Counted from the first letter of the stretch, positions 54,170-63,256 are shown. The stretch: 64,000 nucleotides of DNA from Halodesulfovibrio aestuarii (GCF_050571805.1 NZ_CP192219.1), one strand, 5' to 3'. The notes: generated by a model from the letters alone, not told the origin. Translations and numbers: made by a program.

Positions 54170-54920
54170 TTCCAGCTCATCAACACTCAGTCGTTTATGG
54201 CCTCGAAGAGTAATACAGGCTGTATCATTCTTCATGCTGGCAGAATTTTCATACTACGGCATTTTTAGATGCCCCTTTGCAGTGCCGTACGTAAGCTGTG
54301 CAAACTGTCCTGTTGTGCAATGTCCGGGGAAAAAACTCTGGTATATTGTTCTTGGGGGCATTGCAGTCTCAGCGCTATTTTTTGGTAGAGCTTTTTGCGG
54401 GTACGCCTGTCCTGTGGGAACGATTTCCGATCTCTTCAGTTCCGTTGCGCTTATGAAACGGAAAATTTCTCCAGCTATCAAGACCGTTCTCCAAAAGGGA
54501 AAATATATTGTTGCTATCGGTGCCGCATACCTTTTCTTTGCTATGCAAAACCCACGCTGGGCTGTCCCGATTCGCACCGGTGAATTCATAAATTCCACCA
54601 TGCTTACGTTTGAACATGCAAGCTGGCTCTGGCTTTCCAGAACGATAATAGTCGCTGGAGCCATCGCGCTCGGTCTTGTTATCCCTTACTTCTTTTGCCG
54701 GTTCATATGCCCGACAGGTGGAGTGCTTGAATTATTCAGCCGCTTCTCATTTTTCAAGTATACCATGACATCATCATGTTTTGATTGCGGAAAATGTGAC
54801 AAAGCCTGCAAGCAGGATACACGTCCCGCGCAAGCAAACTGTACAAACTGCGGAGCCTGCAAAGACACCTGCCCCGTAGATGCAATTTCAATAACGCATC
54901 CGTTCGATAAAAAAGATTAA
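54162..54920 (+). CDS. NapH-like membrane ferredoxin protein
   Basis: A 252-residue inner-membrane protein. Four to five hydrophobic segments are combined with the NapH/NosR-type motifs FCGYACPVG and FCRFICPTG. An early CANCPVVQCPG precedes them, and two C-terminal [4Fe-4S] motifs follow (CFDCGKCDKACKQDTRP and CTNCGACKDTCPVD). NapH and its relatives pass electrons between the quinone pool or cytoplasm and periplasmic partners. Its ATG lies within the last codons of the ModA-like gene, so translation is coupled. No nap or nos genes are nearby. Confidence 0.9.
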   Translation: MPNSSSSTLSRLWPRRVIQAVSFFMLAEFSYYGIFRCPFAVPYVSCANCPVVQCPGKKLWYIVLGGIAVSALFFGRAFCGYACPVGTISDLFSSVALMKRKISPAIKTVLQKGKYIVAIGAAYLFFAMQNPRWAVPIRTGEFINSTMLTFEHASWLWLSRTIIVAGAIALGLVIPYFFCRFICPTGGVLELFSRFSFFKYTMTSSCFDCGKCDKACKQDTRPAQANCTNCGACKDTCPVDAISITHPFDKKD

Positions 54921-54941
54921 CCCCTGCTTCTAAAAAACTTC

Positions 54942-54976
54942 AAAGGCTTTTGCGATTCTTCGCAAAAGCCTTTTTT
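54942..54976 (+). terminator. Terminator of the NifB-like operon
   Basis: AAAGGCTTTTGCGA/TCGCAAAAGCCTTT stem with a TTCT loop and six T's. Confidence 0.92.
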
Positions 54977-55058
54977 AATAAACAACTATCTATTTCCATT
55001 AGATTTGATTTTGATTATAGAAACTCCCAGCTTATATTACAGACTATCAGGAGAACAC

Positions 55059-55436
55059 ATGGGATTTTTTGACGCTATATTAGGCAATGCATCAGAAGTT
55101 AATGCAGACCAATTGCAAGAGGAATTATCTCCGATTATGTTCGAAGGTGAAATGATCGAGCGCGCATTTAAAGTAATTCGGGACATGTATGTATTTACAA
55201 GTGCCCGCCTTATTTTAATTGATAAGCAAGGGGTAACCGGTAAGAAAATTGACTACCTTACCATCCCCTACAAAGCCATCAGCACCTTTTCCGTTGAAAC
55301 AGCGGGACATTTTGATATGGATTCAGAGCTAACACTTTGGGTTTCCGGACGACATGAGCCGATCAAAAAAGAGCTTAAAAAAGGCAGCGACGTTGTCGGC
55401 ATTCAAAAGCTTCTTGCAACTAAGCTATTAGCCTAA
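55059..55436 (+). CDS. Bacterial PH-domain protein
   Basis: A 125-residue protein that starts MGFFDAILGNASEV. It forms the strand-rich barrel of the bacterial pleckstrin-homology family (YFTSARLILIDKQG-like strand, KIDYLTIPYKAISTFSVETAG, SELTLWVSG), closed by a C-terminal helix. Such proteins are cytoplasmic and often of unknown role. CAGGAG precedes ATG 55059; an in-frame TTG at 55005 is rejected. Confidence 0.82.
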   Translation: MGFFDAILGNASEVNADQLQEELSPIMFEGEMIERAFKVIRDMYVFTSARLILIDKQGVTGKKIDYLTIPYKAISTFSVETAGHFDMDSELTLWVSGRHEPIKKELKKGSDVVGIQKLLATKLLA

Positions 55437-55443
55437 AAGATAG

Positions 55444-55473
55444 AAAAACCCCGTTGTTAGCGGGGTTTTTCTA
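55444..55473. terminator. Bidirectional terminator
   Basis: AAAAACCCCG/CGGGGTTTTT with a TTGTTAG loop. It can end both the PH-domain gene and the convergent autotransporter gene. Confidence 0.9.
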
Positions 55474-55509
55474 TCTTTCATAAATAAACGCTTTAGGCAA
55501 AGCCAATAG

Positions 55510-58500
55510 CTAGAATGTCAATGCACACTTAACCATGGCTCCGCGATACGTGCTGTGTTCAGAAATATTTCCATTCAAATCAAGCATAAACGTCACAGGC
55601 CCTTTTTCAACGGCCATTCCGACCTGCAGATTTCCTGTCACAGGATCTGCTATATCTGTTGTAAGTGATATATCATTACTAAAAGACGAATCAACCAGTT
55701 TGGCATCTGTTCTAAGGTCGGTTTCACCAAAGGCAAACGTCACACCTGCATCAATATTCGCATTAAACCGCCAGCCGGAATCCGTATCGAACTTTTTGGT
55801 CAAGGTCATACCTAACGGGAGTAGGCAAGTAGACATGTCTGCACTGTCGACTTTAAAGAGCTTACCATCTGAATTGCTGGAGCTATAGCTGTCTTGTCTG
55901 TAGTAGGCATAGTCTAAGCCCATATACGGGGTAAGAATGACAGATTTGTATTCAATCGGTCGGGAACACTCCAGTCCCACGGAATAGACACTACCGTCAG
56001 CATCGCCAGAAAAATCTTGAGAACTGATATCTGACTCCAGATTTACATAGATCAACTCACCTTTAAGCTGAAAATCTTCTGGCAAAATATAGGCTCCATA
56101 GACAAGAACGCTGACATAATCATTATTAGTAAAAAAACCTGAGCTGGCTTTACTGCCGTCTGTATCTGCTTTACCAAAATTGACAGCAGCGCCGAGCAAA
56201 TATTCTTCACTGGCAGTTTCCGCGCCAATGGCAAGACCATAGATGTTTGTTGAAAAACTATTTGAAAAGTGCCCTGTTTTTATGCTTTTCACTCTGGAAT
56301 ATTGGTAAAGCGGGGTAACATAAATATCATTCTGCTGTTCCTTCAAATCTTTTGCCCGATAAAGCAACGATGAACCGGATGCGGGGATGCGTCGGGAAGT
56401 AAGACTTCTACTCGTCTTTGTTATGTCATACGCGATGTGGCCAACGCCACCAAATCCGGCAAGGTTGGCAGCTTTTTCTACATTATATGCGGCATCAGAA
56501 TCAGCACTGGTTAACAAAGAGTCCATAAAACGCTCACTGGCAGAGGTCAGACTCCCCGTCATTCCAGCGATTGTATAGTCGTCAAGGAATTTCGCTGTTG
56601 AGCCTTCTGCACCAAACACTGCAGCTGAGCCATATAGTCCTAACGTTACCGTAAAGGAATGCAATAAACTGCTACTTTCTGGATAAAGAAGAACATTGCG
56701 CATATAAATATTACTCAAAGACCAACCACTGGTAAGATTTGGAGCAAATTCAGCAACCTTAATGGTACCGGGAGCTGCCCGTAAAATTTGTAAATAAGCA
56801 CCGGGATCGACTGTAAGTCTGGCTGTAGAGGTGGATGTTATTGCAGCTCCCCCCTCCGGGATTGTTTTTGCATTAATAATAAGTAATGAGTTCGCACCAA
56901 AAGTTGCATCTGGATTTGTCGGAGTAGCTGGAGTTGAAGTTAGAGTCCCATCAACATGTAAACTCGACCCGGCTGTAAGAGTATATGGTTTGCCAATATA
57001 CAATACCGCTGAAGCCCCACTTGCTCCCCACAGTCCCGTATCATTTATTGCTGTAATAGCATCCTGAGAGCTGGAAGTTCCCAAGCTGAGAATGGCATTT
57101 TTTCCTGCTACAAGATGTCCATCAATTTGGTTAGAAGTGGCAAAGGAAGCGATATTAACAATATTTGCATCTTCAGGATGTTCTGCAACTGTTGAAGATG
57201 GTAAAGGGCTGCGCAACAGAGGACTACTTAAATTCATATTTATTGTAGATCCATGCAAACTCAATTTTCCTATTGCCAGCTGACTGCCACTATCTGTATT
57301 TTTGTCATTTCTTACTGTAATAATACTATCATTCTGTGCATTCAGTTCGGAAAGAGTCCACTTGCCATTGCTTACGCGCAAGGTTCCGTTATCCAACTCG
57401 ACATCGCCAGAAATACTATTTGTAGATGAGCCAGACAAAACAAACTCGCCTCCCGAGTCGACGTTACACGCTGTTGCTCCATTACTGGTAATAATTGAGC
57501 CGCTATGCGTGGCAACTCCACCATGAACCCAAATAGCGGTAGAACTTGCACCATCTGCTTTAATTGTTCCAGTATTTGTCAATGTGGAGCCCGAATCTTT
57601 GACATAGACCCCGACGGCATTTTTCCCAGTTACTATAATGGTACCGTCATTTGTCACATCACCATTTACCCATGTTCCCAACGTATATGAAAGCGCAGAA
57701 TTACCTGTATTTGTAAGTGTTGCTCCTTTCTCCAATCGCAACGAGCTAGAGTCCCCCATTAAAACGACTTGCCCTGTTGTCTTAGATCCATTTAAAAGCG
57801 TTACATCCCCAACATTTCCAGCAAAAATTGCGTACGCCTTTGAGGATCGTGGAGCTATGGCCTCTATAACGCCACTTGACGTTAACGTTAAATTACCTTT
57901 TGTTGGTGTAGCACTTTCGTCGTAAGCATCTATTGCATATACAGTTGTTGTTGAATCTTCAGCAAACACTGTATCGCCAATGGCTCTAACTGTTCCTGAC
58001 ATGTTTAAAATCGTTAAGTCACCTTCCCGGGCGCATATCCCTTTTACAGTAGCAACGGTGCTCGTATTCGATCTGGCACTCGTATTAATTGTTCCATCCA
58101 GCTGGTTAATGTTAATATCCCCGTGCCATGTTTCAAGGCCATAAGAAGTAAGATTTCTAAAGGACGTGGAGCCCTCAAGGGAATTCAGAGTATCTGAATA
58201 TGCTGTTGCTGTGATAGTTGAAGACGCATCCAAGGTCTCAATGCTAATTCCAGTTGCTCCATATATACCAAATGCTGCTATAGCCTCTGATGCAACCCCT
58301 GCTGCGTTATGACTTTGTGCAATGGATGTTATATCGCCGAAAATTGTTCCAAAGGTACCTGTAGTTCTACAATCAATTGCAGAAACATTTGCATCTTTAT
58401 TTTCCGATGTAGCCCGGGCCTCAATATCCCCTACAAGATTGGTTAGCTCTACTATCCCGCTCCTAAGTCCTTTTGCATATGCAGCTTCGTTCCCATTGGA

Positions 58501-59013
58501 TGTTGCGTAAACATTTATATTGAATGAGCTACCAATCAACTTGCTGGTATAATCCCTTCTCTTCCCCCCAAAGCCCTGCACATAAGTTTGATCAGTACCA
58601 GCAGTTTTAGTTCCTGTTGCTGTTACAGTTCCAGTTGCAGTACCGTCTACTCGAATGGTCACACCGGCAGTGTTATTAAGAATACCACATGCGTTACCAT
58701 CTGTATTCGTGGCAGTTATGGTGCCGACATTTTCAAATCGCACCTCTCCTGTCGCAGAATCAACAACAACTGCTACAGGAGAGGTTACACCTTCAAATAA
58801 ATAACTGTCCTCTTCAGCAGTAATGGATCCTAAGTCATCAAGATGATTACCGGCACCAAGCGTAAAATTTGCAATCGTTCCCGCAGTAACAGTAGCGGTC
58901 TCCCCCTCCGCTATATCAATATCTGTACCTGCAACAAGAACAAACGGGCAAAATAAAAGGCTCACACAAAACAAACTGGCACTGGCAAGAAAAAGACCGG
59001 CATAGTTTCTCAT
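55510..59013 (-). CDS. Large type Va autotransporter
   Basis: A 1167-residue precursor. A signal peptide (MRNYAGLFLASASLFCVSLL to about VAG) leads into a passenger of about 800 residues built of repeated Thr-, Ser-, Gly- and Asn-rich strands typical of a beta-helix (NTGTIKADG-type rungs). The C-terminal 290 residues (from KDLKEQQNDIYVTP) form a 12-strand beta-barrel, with alternating strands and a final Phe (KCALTF). The barrel moves the passenger to the cell surface. No protease or catalytic motif was seen in the passenger, so adhesion or self-association is likely. GGGGAAG precedes the ATG. Confidence 0.93.
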   Translation of the reverse strand: MRNYAGLFLASASLFCVSLLFCPFVLVAGTDIDIAEGETATVTAGTIANFTLGAGNHLDDLGSITAEEDSYLFEGVTSPVAVVVDSATGEVRFENVGTITATNTDGNACGILNNTAGVTIRVDGTATGTVTATGTKTAGTDQTYVQGFGGKRRDYTSKLIGSSFNINVYATSNGNEAAYAKGLRSGIVELTNLVGDIEARATSENKDANVSAIDCRTTGTFGTIFGDITSIAQSHNAAGVASEAIAAFGIYGATGISIETLDASSTITATAYSDTLNSLEGSTSFRNLTSYGLETWHGDININQLDGTINTSARSNTSTVATVKGICAREGDLTILNMSGTVRAIGDTVFAEDSTTTVYAIDAYDESATPTKGNLTLTSSGVIEAIAPRSSKAYAIFAGNVGDVTLLNGSKTTGQVVLMGDSSSLRLEKGATLTNTGNSALSYTLGTWVNGDVTNDGTIIVTGKNAVGVYVKDSGSTLTNTGTIKADGASSTAIWVHGGVATHSGSIITSNGATACNVDSGGEFVLSGSSTNSISGDVELDNGTLRVSNGKWTLSELNAQNDSIITVRNDKNTDSGSQLAIGKLSLHGSTINMNLSSPLLRSPLPSSTVAEHPEDANIVNIASFATSNQIDGHLVAGKNAILSLGTSSSQDAITAINDTGLWGASGASAVLYIGKPYTLTAGSSLHVDGTLTSTPATPTNPDATFGANSLLIINAKTIPEGGAAITSTSTARLTVDPGAYLQILRAAPGTIKVAEFAPNLTSGWSLSNIYMRNVLLYPESSSLLHSFTVTLGLYGSAAVFGAEGSTAKFLDDYTIAGMTGSLTSASERFMDSLLTSADSDAAYNVEKAANLAGFGGVGHIAYDITKTSRSLTSRRIPASGSSLLYRAKDLKEQQNDIYVTPLYQYSRVKSIKTGHFSNSFSTNIYGLAIGAETASEEYLLGAAVNFGKADTDGSKASSGFFTNNDYVSVLVYGAYILPEDFQLKGELIYVNLESDISSQDFSGDADGSVYSVGLECSRPIEYKSVILTPYMGLDYAYYRQDSYSSSNSDGKLFKVDSADMSTCLLPLGMTLTKKFDTDSGWRFNANIDAGVTFAFGETDLRTDAKLVDSSFSNDISLTTDIADPVTGNLQVGMAVEKGPVTFMLDLNGNISEHSTYRGAMVKCALTF

Positions 59014-59411
59014 GGGTTACTTCCCCTAATAAAATACAGCTCCCCCCATAGGACCATGTGAAAACTATGCATAAATTTTTTAACATTTCTTTTATAATCA
59101 ACACGCATTACGTGCTACTTTTTTAAAAAAAGTATGATATTTTTTTAGTTTATCCAAAATTTGCCACACTACAAGGCAAGTTCCAAAGATACATCAACAC
59201 TATGGTATAATTGAAAAAAATCACCAGAATACTCAATCTACACCGCAAGTATTCATGCTGACGAATGCCTACCAAAATTCAATAAGATGTTTGTTCAACA
59301 GGTATGCTGTAACACCACGCATAAAAAAAGACTGCAACATATAGTCACAGTCCTCTCATCATTCAATTTCCCGAATAACTTCTGGTCACTCATTTTTTAT
59401 AACTGTATTAT
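59014..59411. other. Gap between the autotransporter and the defence module
   Basis: No gene. AT-rich, with only a weak hairpin (AAAGACTG/CAGTC near 59326-59353). Confidence 0.45.
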
Positions 59412-60047
59412 TCAACTCTCATCTATAACTACTCCCTGCCTCTGTATCTCGTACCAGATGAAAGGGGCATAGCGTGCAATCTGTGCATTTGTGAGAGCAT
59501 CTTCGCGGGTTCTGTCTTTGTATCGTGCATAGTACTCCGCACGTTCTGCGTCATAGACTTCTTTATCCAACCCAAGTGCATCCAGAATTTCATAGGCTTT
59601 CTCTTCCTGCTCCGGAGTCAGGTCTTCGGAAACGGCAATCATTCCGGTTTCCAGCATTAGCTCAAAAGGATAGAAATCCAAATCGTACGGACACGTCAGC
59701 GGTTCCTGTCCTCTGGTAGAGTTTACGCGCCTGTCAGCAAGAAGATAATTCTTCCACTCGTACGCCATCCATGCATCCTGTGCTTTGGGAATAAAATGCT
59801 CCACACTGCCTTCACGGTTTCCTGTTCCATCAATATCCGGATCGAGGTACACAGCAAGGTACGCGCAAATGTCATTATAGCTTTTATGAAGCATCGGTAA
59901 TGCCCTGCTCCAATATCTTCTCCAAGCAAAATTTGCAGGCGGCGGATCCCCCTGTTTCACATGATGACGCTTTAAAAATCTTCTGCCCGGCTGTCGTACT
60001 TTTTTATTGAACTTGGAAGGCTCCGGAGCACGAGTCACTGGAATCAT
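59412..60047 (-). CDS. HNH-like nuclease partner of a Septu-type module (PtuB-like)
   Basis: A 211-residue protein. It has the family-typical V-E-H-F-x-P-K motif (His84 in SVEHFIPK), then AYEWKNYLLA with Asn100 and VNSTRG with Asn109. This is the layout of HNH nucleases paired with ATPases in defence systems such as Septu. The CxxC-N zinc pair usual before the last Asn is replaced by ADRRVN, so zinc binding is doubtful. It overlaps the upstream ATPase gene by an ATGA, so the two are made together. Naming it PtuB is by analogy. Confidence 0.7.
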   Translation of the reverse strand: MIPVTRAPEPSKFNKKVRQPGRRFLKRHHVKQGDPPPANFAWRRYWSRALPMLHKSYNDICAYLAVYLDPDIDGTGNREGSVEHFIPKAQDAWMAYEWKNYLLADRRVNSTRGQEPLTCPYDLDFYPFELMLETGMIAVSEDLTPEQEEKAYEILDALGLDKEVYDAERAEYYARYKDRTREDALTNAQIARYAPFIWYEIQRQGVVIDES

Positions 60048-61396
60048 AAATTCCAGCCCCGTTTTTCTGCACGGGTACGCCAGAATGACCAGAACGGATC
60101 GGCCTGATGCAGCGCAGCGACCAATTTTTTATGAATAACTTGTGCTTCTGCTTCACTCACACGATTACGCACAGCAAGCTTGGCTTCTTTTATCGCCTCT
60201 TCACGCTGCTCTGAAGAGTCCGTTTCCAACCCGAATACCGGGCTTGTGAGCCATGCTGCAGAAGACCCGCGCCTTACCCACTCTTCTTTTTTAAGTTCAA
60301 CGTCAGACGTTTCTTTGTTCAGATCAAATGTGTATAGCACGTCTCGGGTTTCATCAAAAATGGGATCCAACGACGCCAGAACCAACGGAGAATGTGTAGT
60401 GCAAATAAGCTGTGTGGAAACATCGTGCCCTGTAAGCAGACTGCCCATTACTGACTCAAGCGATTTCAAAATACTGCGCTGCCACTGAGGATGCAGGTGT
60501 GCCTCTACTTCATCAACCATAAGAATAATTTTCGAAGCAGCTCCCATTTTAAATTTATCGCATAACTCAATATGTTCATGCCATGCCCATGTCAGAGCAT
60601 ACAAAAGAGAGAGAATCTTGCGAATGCCTGCAGAAGCGTAAATAAGAGGCGTTTCTTTGCCATACTCTGTTTTAATAGTAGGGAATTTACGGCTGTCGTC
60701 TGCCTTAACCCTACGCAATCTGCCTATGGAAAAAGCCTCACCCTTTGGGGATAAATGATGCACTCCCCTTTTCAAACAGGCGTAGGCAAAGCTATCCTCC
60801 CGCTGCCAGTCGCCCCAGTCTGAAATAAGACCGTTAAATTCTTGCCGGTGGCGCTTTTGAACACCATCCCACAGCTCAGTCTGAGAATAGATGCGGGTAG
60901 TCTGATGTCGCATTGAACTTGTTACATGATCATAGTGATGCGCCCGTTCGTGAATAAATGCGCGTGCAAATTCATCTGCCTGCGCCTTAACAGGATCATA
61001 CATAGCCACGGTTCCATCACATTTCATGTACAGCACAATAGAATCACTTGGGGAATTGGCTTCAATAATTCTCTCCTCACTCTGAGAATTACAGTTCCAT
61101 ACCTGTCCCAACCGCTGAAAAACATACTGTTGAATTGAATCCATTCTATTTATGGAATCAAGTCGACCTCGGATAACCGAATCCGGCTGTTCCCTGCCTT
61201 CATACGCATTTGTAATAAAAGATTCGGGCATGGCCATCTCGCCTGCCCACTCTTTTGTAAGCATCCACCATGCAACATCAAGAACAAAACTCTTTCCAAG
61301 GCCGTTGTCACCCGTGAAAACGGTGAGTCTATCCCCGAACTCTATTTCAAGATGTTCAGAGGGCCCCACGTTATTAAGCTCAAGAGTTTTGATCAT
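60044..61396 (-). CDS. AAA/ABC-type ATPase of a Septu-like module (PtuA-like)
   Basis: A 450-residue cytoplasmic ATPase of the OLD/RecF-like AAA group. Walker A is GDNGLGKS (29-36), a signature-like YASAGIRKILSLLYAL lies before Walker B IILMVDEVEAHLHP, and a switch His in TTHSPLVLASL follows. There is no TOPRIM domain, unlike OLD nucleases. CCGGAGAAG is just before the ATG. Paired with the HNH gene, it fits Septu PtuAB, which defends against phage. No reverse transcriptase is present, so it is not the retron version. Confidence 0.78.
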   Translation of the reverse strand: MIKTLELNNVGPSEHLEIEFGDRLTVFTGDNGLGKSFVLDVAWWMLTKEWAGEMAMPESFITNAYEGREQPDSVIRGRLDSINRMDSIQQYVFQRLGQVWNCNSQSEERIIEANSPSDSIVLYMKCDGTVAMYDPVKAQADEFARAFIHERAHHYDHVTSSMRHQTTRIYSQTELWDGVQKRHRQEFNGLISDWGDWQREDSFAYACLKRGVHHLSPKGEAFSIGRLRRVKADDSRKFPTIKTEYGKETPLIYASAGIRKILSLLYALTWAWHEHIELCDKFKMGAASKIILMVDEVEAHLHPQWQRSILKSLESVMGSLLTGHDVSTQLICTTHSPLVLASLDPIFDETRDVLYTFDLNKETSDVELKKEEWVRRGSSAAWLTSPVFGLETDSSEQREEAIKEAKLAVRNRVSEAEAQVIHKKLVAALHQADPFWSFWRTRAEKRGWNL

Positions 61397-61817
61397 TATC
61401 TTCTCCGGAAGAATATTTACGGCGCAATGCGCTAATAAACTAATTTGATATGACTAATATAGTCCACTTCGCTATTTTGTCTAGTCAACTCACCCCATAC
61501 CTGCATTACAGATAACGCCTGTATCCTGTCGGTCGTCACAATTTCACACAAAACCACCCCGAGCTCCAACACTTGAGTTTGTTTTCCATTTGTTCATCTT
61601 ATCGGAAAAACAAAACACACCCTCTAAGGACCCACCAGGGAGCATTATATATTGTTTCTTATCATCTGGCTTATGAAGCTTACCTTTCTACCGTCTCAAG
61701 AATTCAATTTAAAGCGTCTGAAAGCGTTCCTTGCACCTATTGTTACAAAAGTTGCGGGAAATAAAAGTATTGCCGCTGTTATCCTCCCCCTTAAATACAG
61801 GTTCTCCAAAACAACAA
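61397..61817. other. Gap upstream of the defence module
   Basis: No convincing gene. Overlapping plus frames at 61573-61870 lack ribosome binding sites. Confidence 0.4.
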
Positions 61818-61845
61818 AGCCCCCGAAGAATTTTCTTCAGGGGCT
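61818..61845 (-). terminator. Terminator of the M15-type peptidase gene
   Basis: AGCCCC-GAAGAA/TTCTTC-GGGGCT stem with two unpaired bases and an AT-rich tail on the minus strand. Confidence 0.7.
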
Positions 61846-61895
61846 CTCATTCGTTATCTCAACGACATAACAACCGAATTATGCACAACGAGATA

Positions 61896-62438
61896 TTAAC
61901 CGCCGACCCTTTCGATTTGCCTTGGTAGACCTGCACGGTCGCCACGGTTGCTAATTACAGAAATCGCCTTTTCATAGCGGGCATGATATCCGATATCAAA
62001 ATGGAACCACGACATACCGCCGAAAGCTTCAATGCGCTGCATATACTCGAACTGCGGTGCTCTAGCGTCCGCGAGCATCTCATCCCATATTTCATCCGGT
62101 GTTGTTTTACTGAACTTGCAATCCATGGCGCGAAACAGCTTATGTTCAGACAAAGCCGCTCCCTCACCGCAATCCACTGGTCTCCAACCGGAAAAACGAA
62201 ACATCTCAGCAGCCCCGTTTTTCCATTCTGTTTCAGAAAACCAATGCCAATTGTTCACTAAACACGGGCCATATCGATCGCGCAGCCTATCCAACGTTAA
62301 CAGAATACGATAATCGAACAGGCGGAACAATGCAGATTTATCTTTACAATATGCAGCCTTGAACGGCGCAGGAAGCAACACAGGCGGTGGCAACAGCTCT
62401 TCAATGCTGAAATGTTGCGGAATATAACTACTACTCAT
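61896..62438 (-). CDS. M15-family peptidase-like protein (phage endolysin/D,D-peptidase type)
   Basis: A 180-residue protein. SEHKLFRAMDCKF carries the His-x6-Asp zinc pair and WFHFDIG carries the last His, as in M15 peptidases that cut peptidoglycan peptides. There is no signal peptide. GGAGG lies before ATG 62438. It follows a 58-residue gene by 23 bases. In phages such proteins are endolysins or DUF882-like; a prophage remnant is possible, but no other phage genes are visible. Confidence 0.72.
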   Translation of the reverse strand: MSSSYIPQHFSIEELLPPPVLLPAPFKAAYCKDKSALFRLFDYRILLTLDRLRDRYGPCLVNNWHWFSETEWKNGAAEMFRFSGWRPVDCGEGAALSEHKLFRAMDCKFSKTTPDEIWDEMLADARAPQFEYMQRIEAFGGMSWFHFDIGYHARYEKAISVISNRGDRAGLPRQIERVGG

Positions 62439-62461
62439 CAACGGCCTCCACTGCGAATTTC

Positions 62462-62638
62462 TTACCAATACAGCCTGCCGGCACAGCAATCAGGGTCACT
62501 TGTTTTTTTTACTCCGCCTAAGGACATTATCTGTGTTTTTTTCGGGTTACCTATCAGCGCACCGTTTCCTCTCATCCCTTGATTTCCACCCGCCCAAAAA
62601 ATTTTTGATGCTCCAGTACAAAATATCGTTCCCACCAT
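62462..62638 (-). CDS. Unknown small protein upstream of the M15 gene
   Basis: A 58-residue protein starting MVGTIFCTGASKIFWAGG, rich in Gly and Asn, with a CC pair near the C-terminus. AAAGGA lies some way upstream of ATG 62638; ATG 62671 is an alternative start. The short strand-turn repeats faintly recall PAAR-like tips, but I cannot support that. It is probably cotranscribed with the M15 gene. Confidence 0.45.
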   Translation of the reverse strand: MVGTIFCTGASKIFWAGGNQGMRGNGALIGNPKKTQIMSLGGVKKTSDPDCCAGRLYW

Positions 62639-62671
62639 GCCAGATTTTTCCTTTCTAAACCAGTGTTCCAT

Positions 62672-63020
62672 ACAGATTTTCTAGAACTTCCGTTGAAGTG
62701 TTATTTCTCTGCACTGCGACATATGGGTTACGTACTCCGTATGCTACCAATACATAGCCCAATCGAATGACAGTCTGAAATAACATCCTTTCAAGCAACG
62801 AGATATACACTAACGGAAGGTATTAGGTAAGGTGCGCCACACAATGCTGGTACCACTGTATCATCATCTTCTGGCTATCCCCAAAGCTAGGTACACTGTA
62901 TTAACGTCATCGAACCAACATACCGTTTATGTCTGCCGCGATCAGACATAATATTTAATTCTTTTTAATCTGATATTGAATTTTTGCGCATGAATCATTA
63001 AAGTCGCATGCGAGGTGAAC
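62672..63020. other. Gap, control region
   Basis: No gene seen. It holds the promoters of the 62462 gene and the 33-residue gene. Confidence 0.4.
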
Positions 63021-63122
63021 ATGCTAAATAGATTTTTATTACTGCTCAGCAACTATGTCCTGTCGTTTACTCTTTTTATAACAATGCTATTTTTCTTAAG
63101 TTCTTCCCTATATATGCGATAA
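63021..63122 (+). CDS. 33-residue hydrophobic peptide
   Basis: A short open frame, MLNRFLLLLSNYVLSFTLFI and on to YMR, stop. It is one membrane-spanning helix with a basic residue at each end. CGAGGTGAAC gives a good ribosome binding site. It is followed by AAGCACCAC at 63123-63131 and its complement GTGGTGCT at 63192-63199. The size and hydrophobicity resemble type I toxins or small membrane regulators. It could be a chance frame. Confidence 0.45.
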   Translation: MLNRFLLLLSNYVLSFTLFITMLFFLSSSLYMR

Positions 63123-63218
63123 AAGCACCACAATGCTAACCCTGTATATAAGTTGCATAAGTACCGCTGCCGTCTACTCATAGACATGGAAGTGGTGCTC
63201 TTTTCTTATGTTTAATAA

Positions 63219-63256
63219 TAAAAAGCCGCTTCTATCTGGTAGAAGCGGCTTTTTAT
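63219..63256. terminator. Bidirectional terminator
   Basis: AAAAGCCGCTTCTA/TAGAAGCGGCTTTT stem with a five-base loop and flanking A/T runs. It can serve the 33-residue gene and the minus-strand gene ending at 63462. Confidence 0.88.

Noticed and set aside
52374..54920. A nitrogen-fixation locus
   Set aside because: Only a NifB-like gene is present; no nifH, nifD, nifK, nifE or nifN is seen in the window.
59412..61396. A retron (Eco7-type) carrying PtuAB
   Set aside because: No reverse transcriptase gene or msr/msd-like region is adjacent.
61573..61870. Overlapping 63-72 residue plus frames
   Set aside because: No ribosome binding sites, and the frames overlap each other with no recognisable motif.
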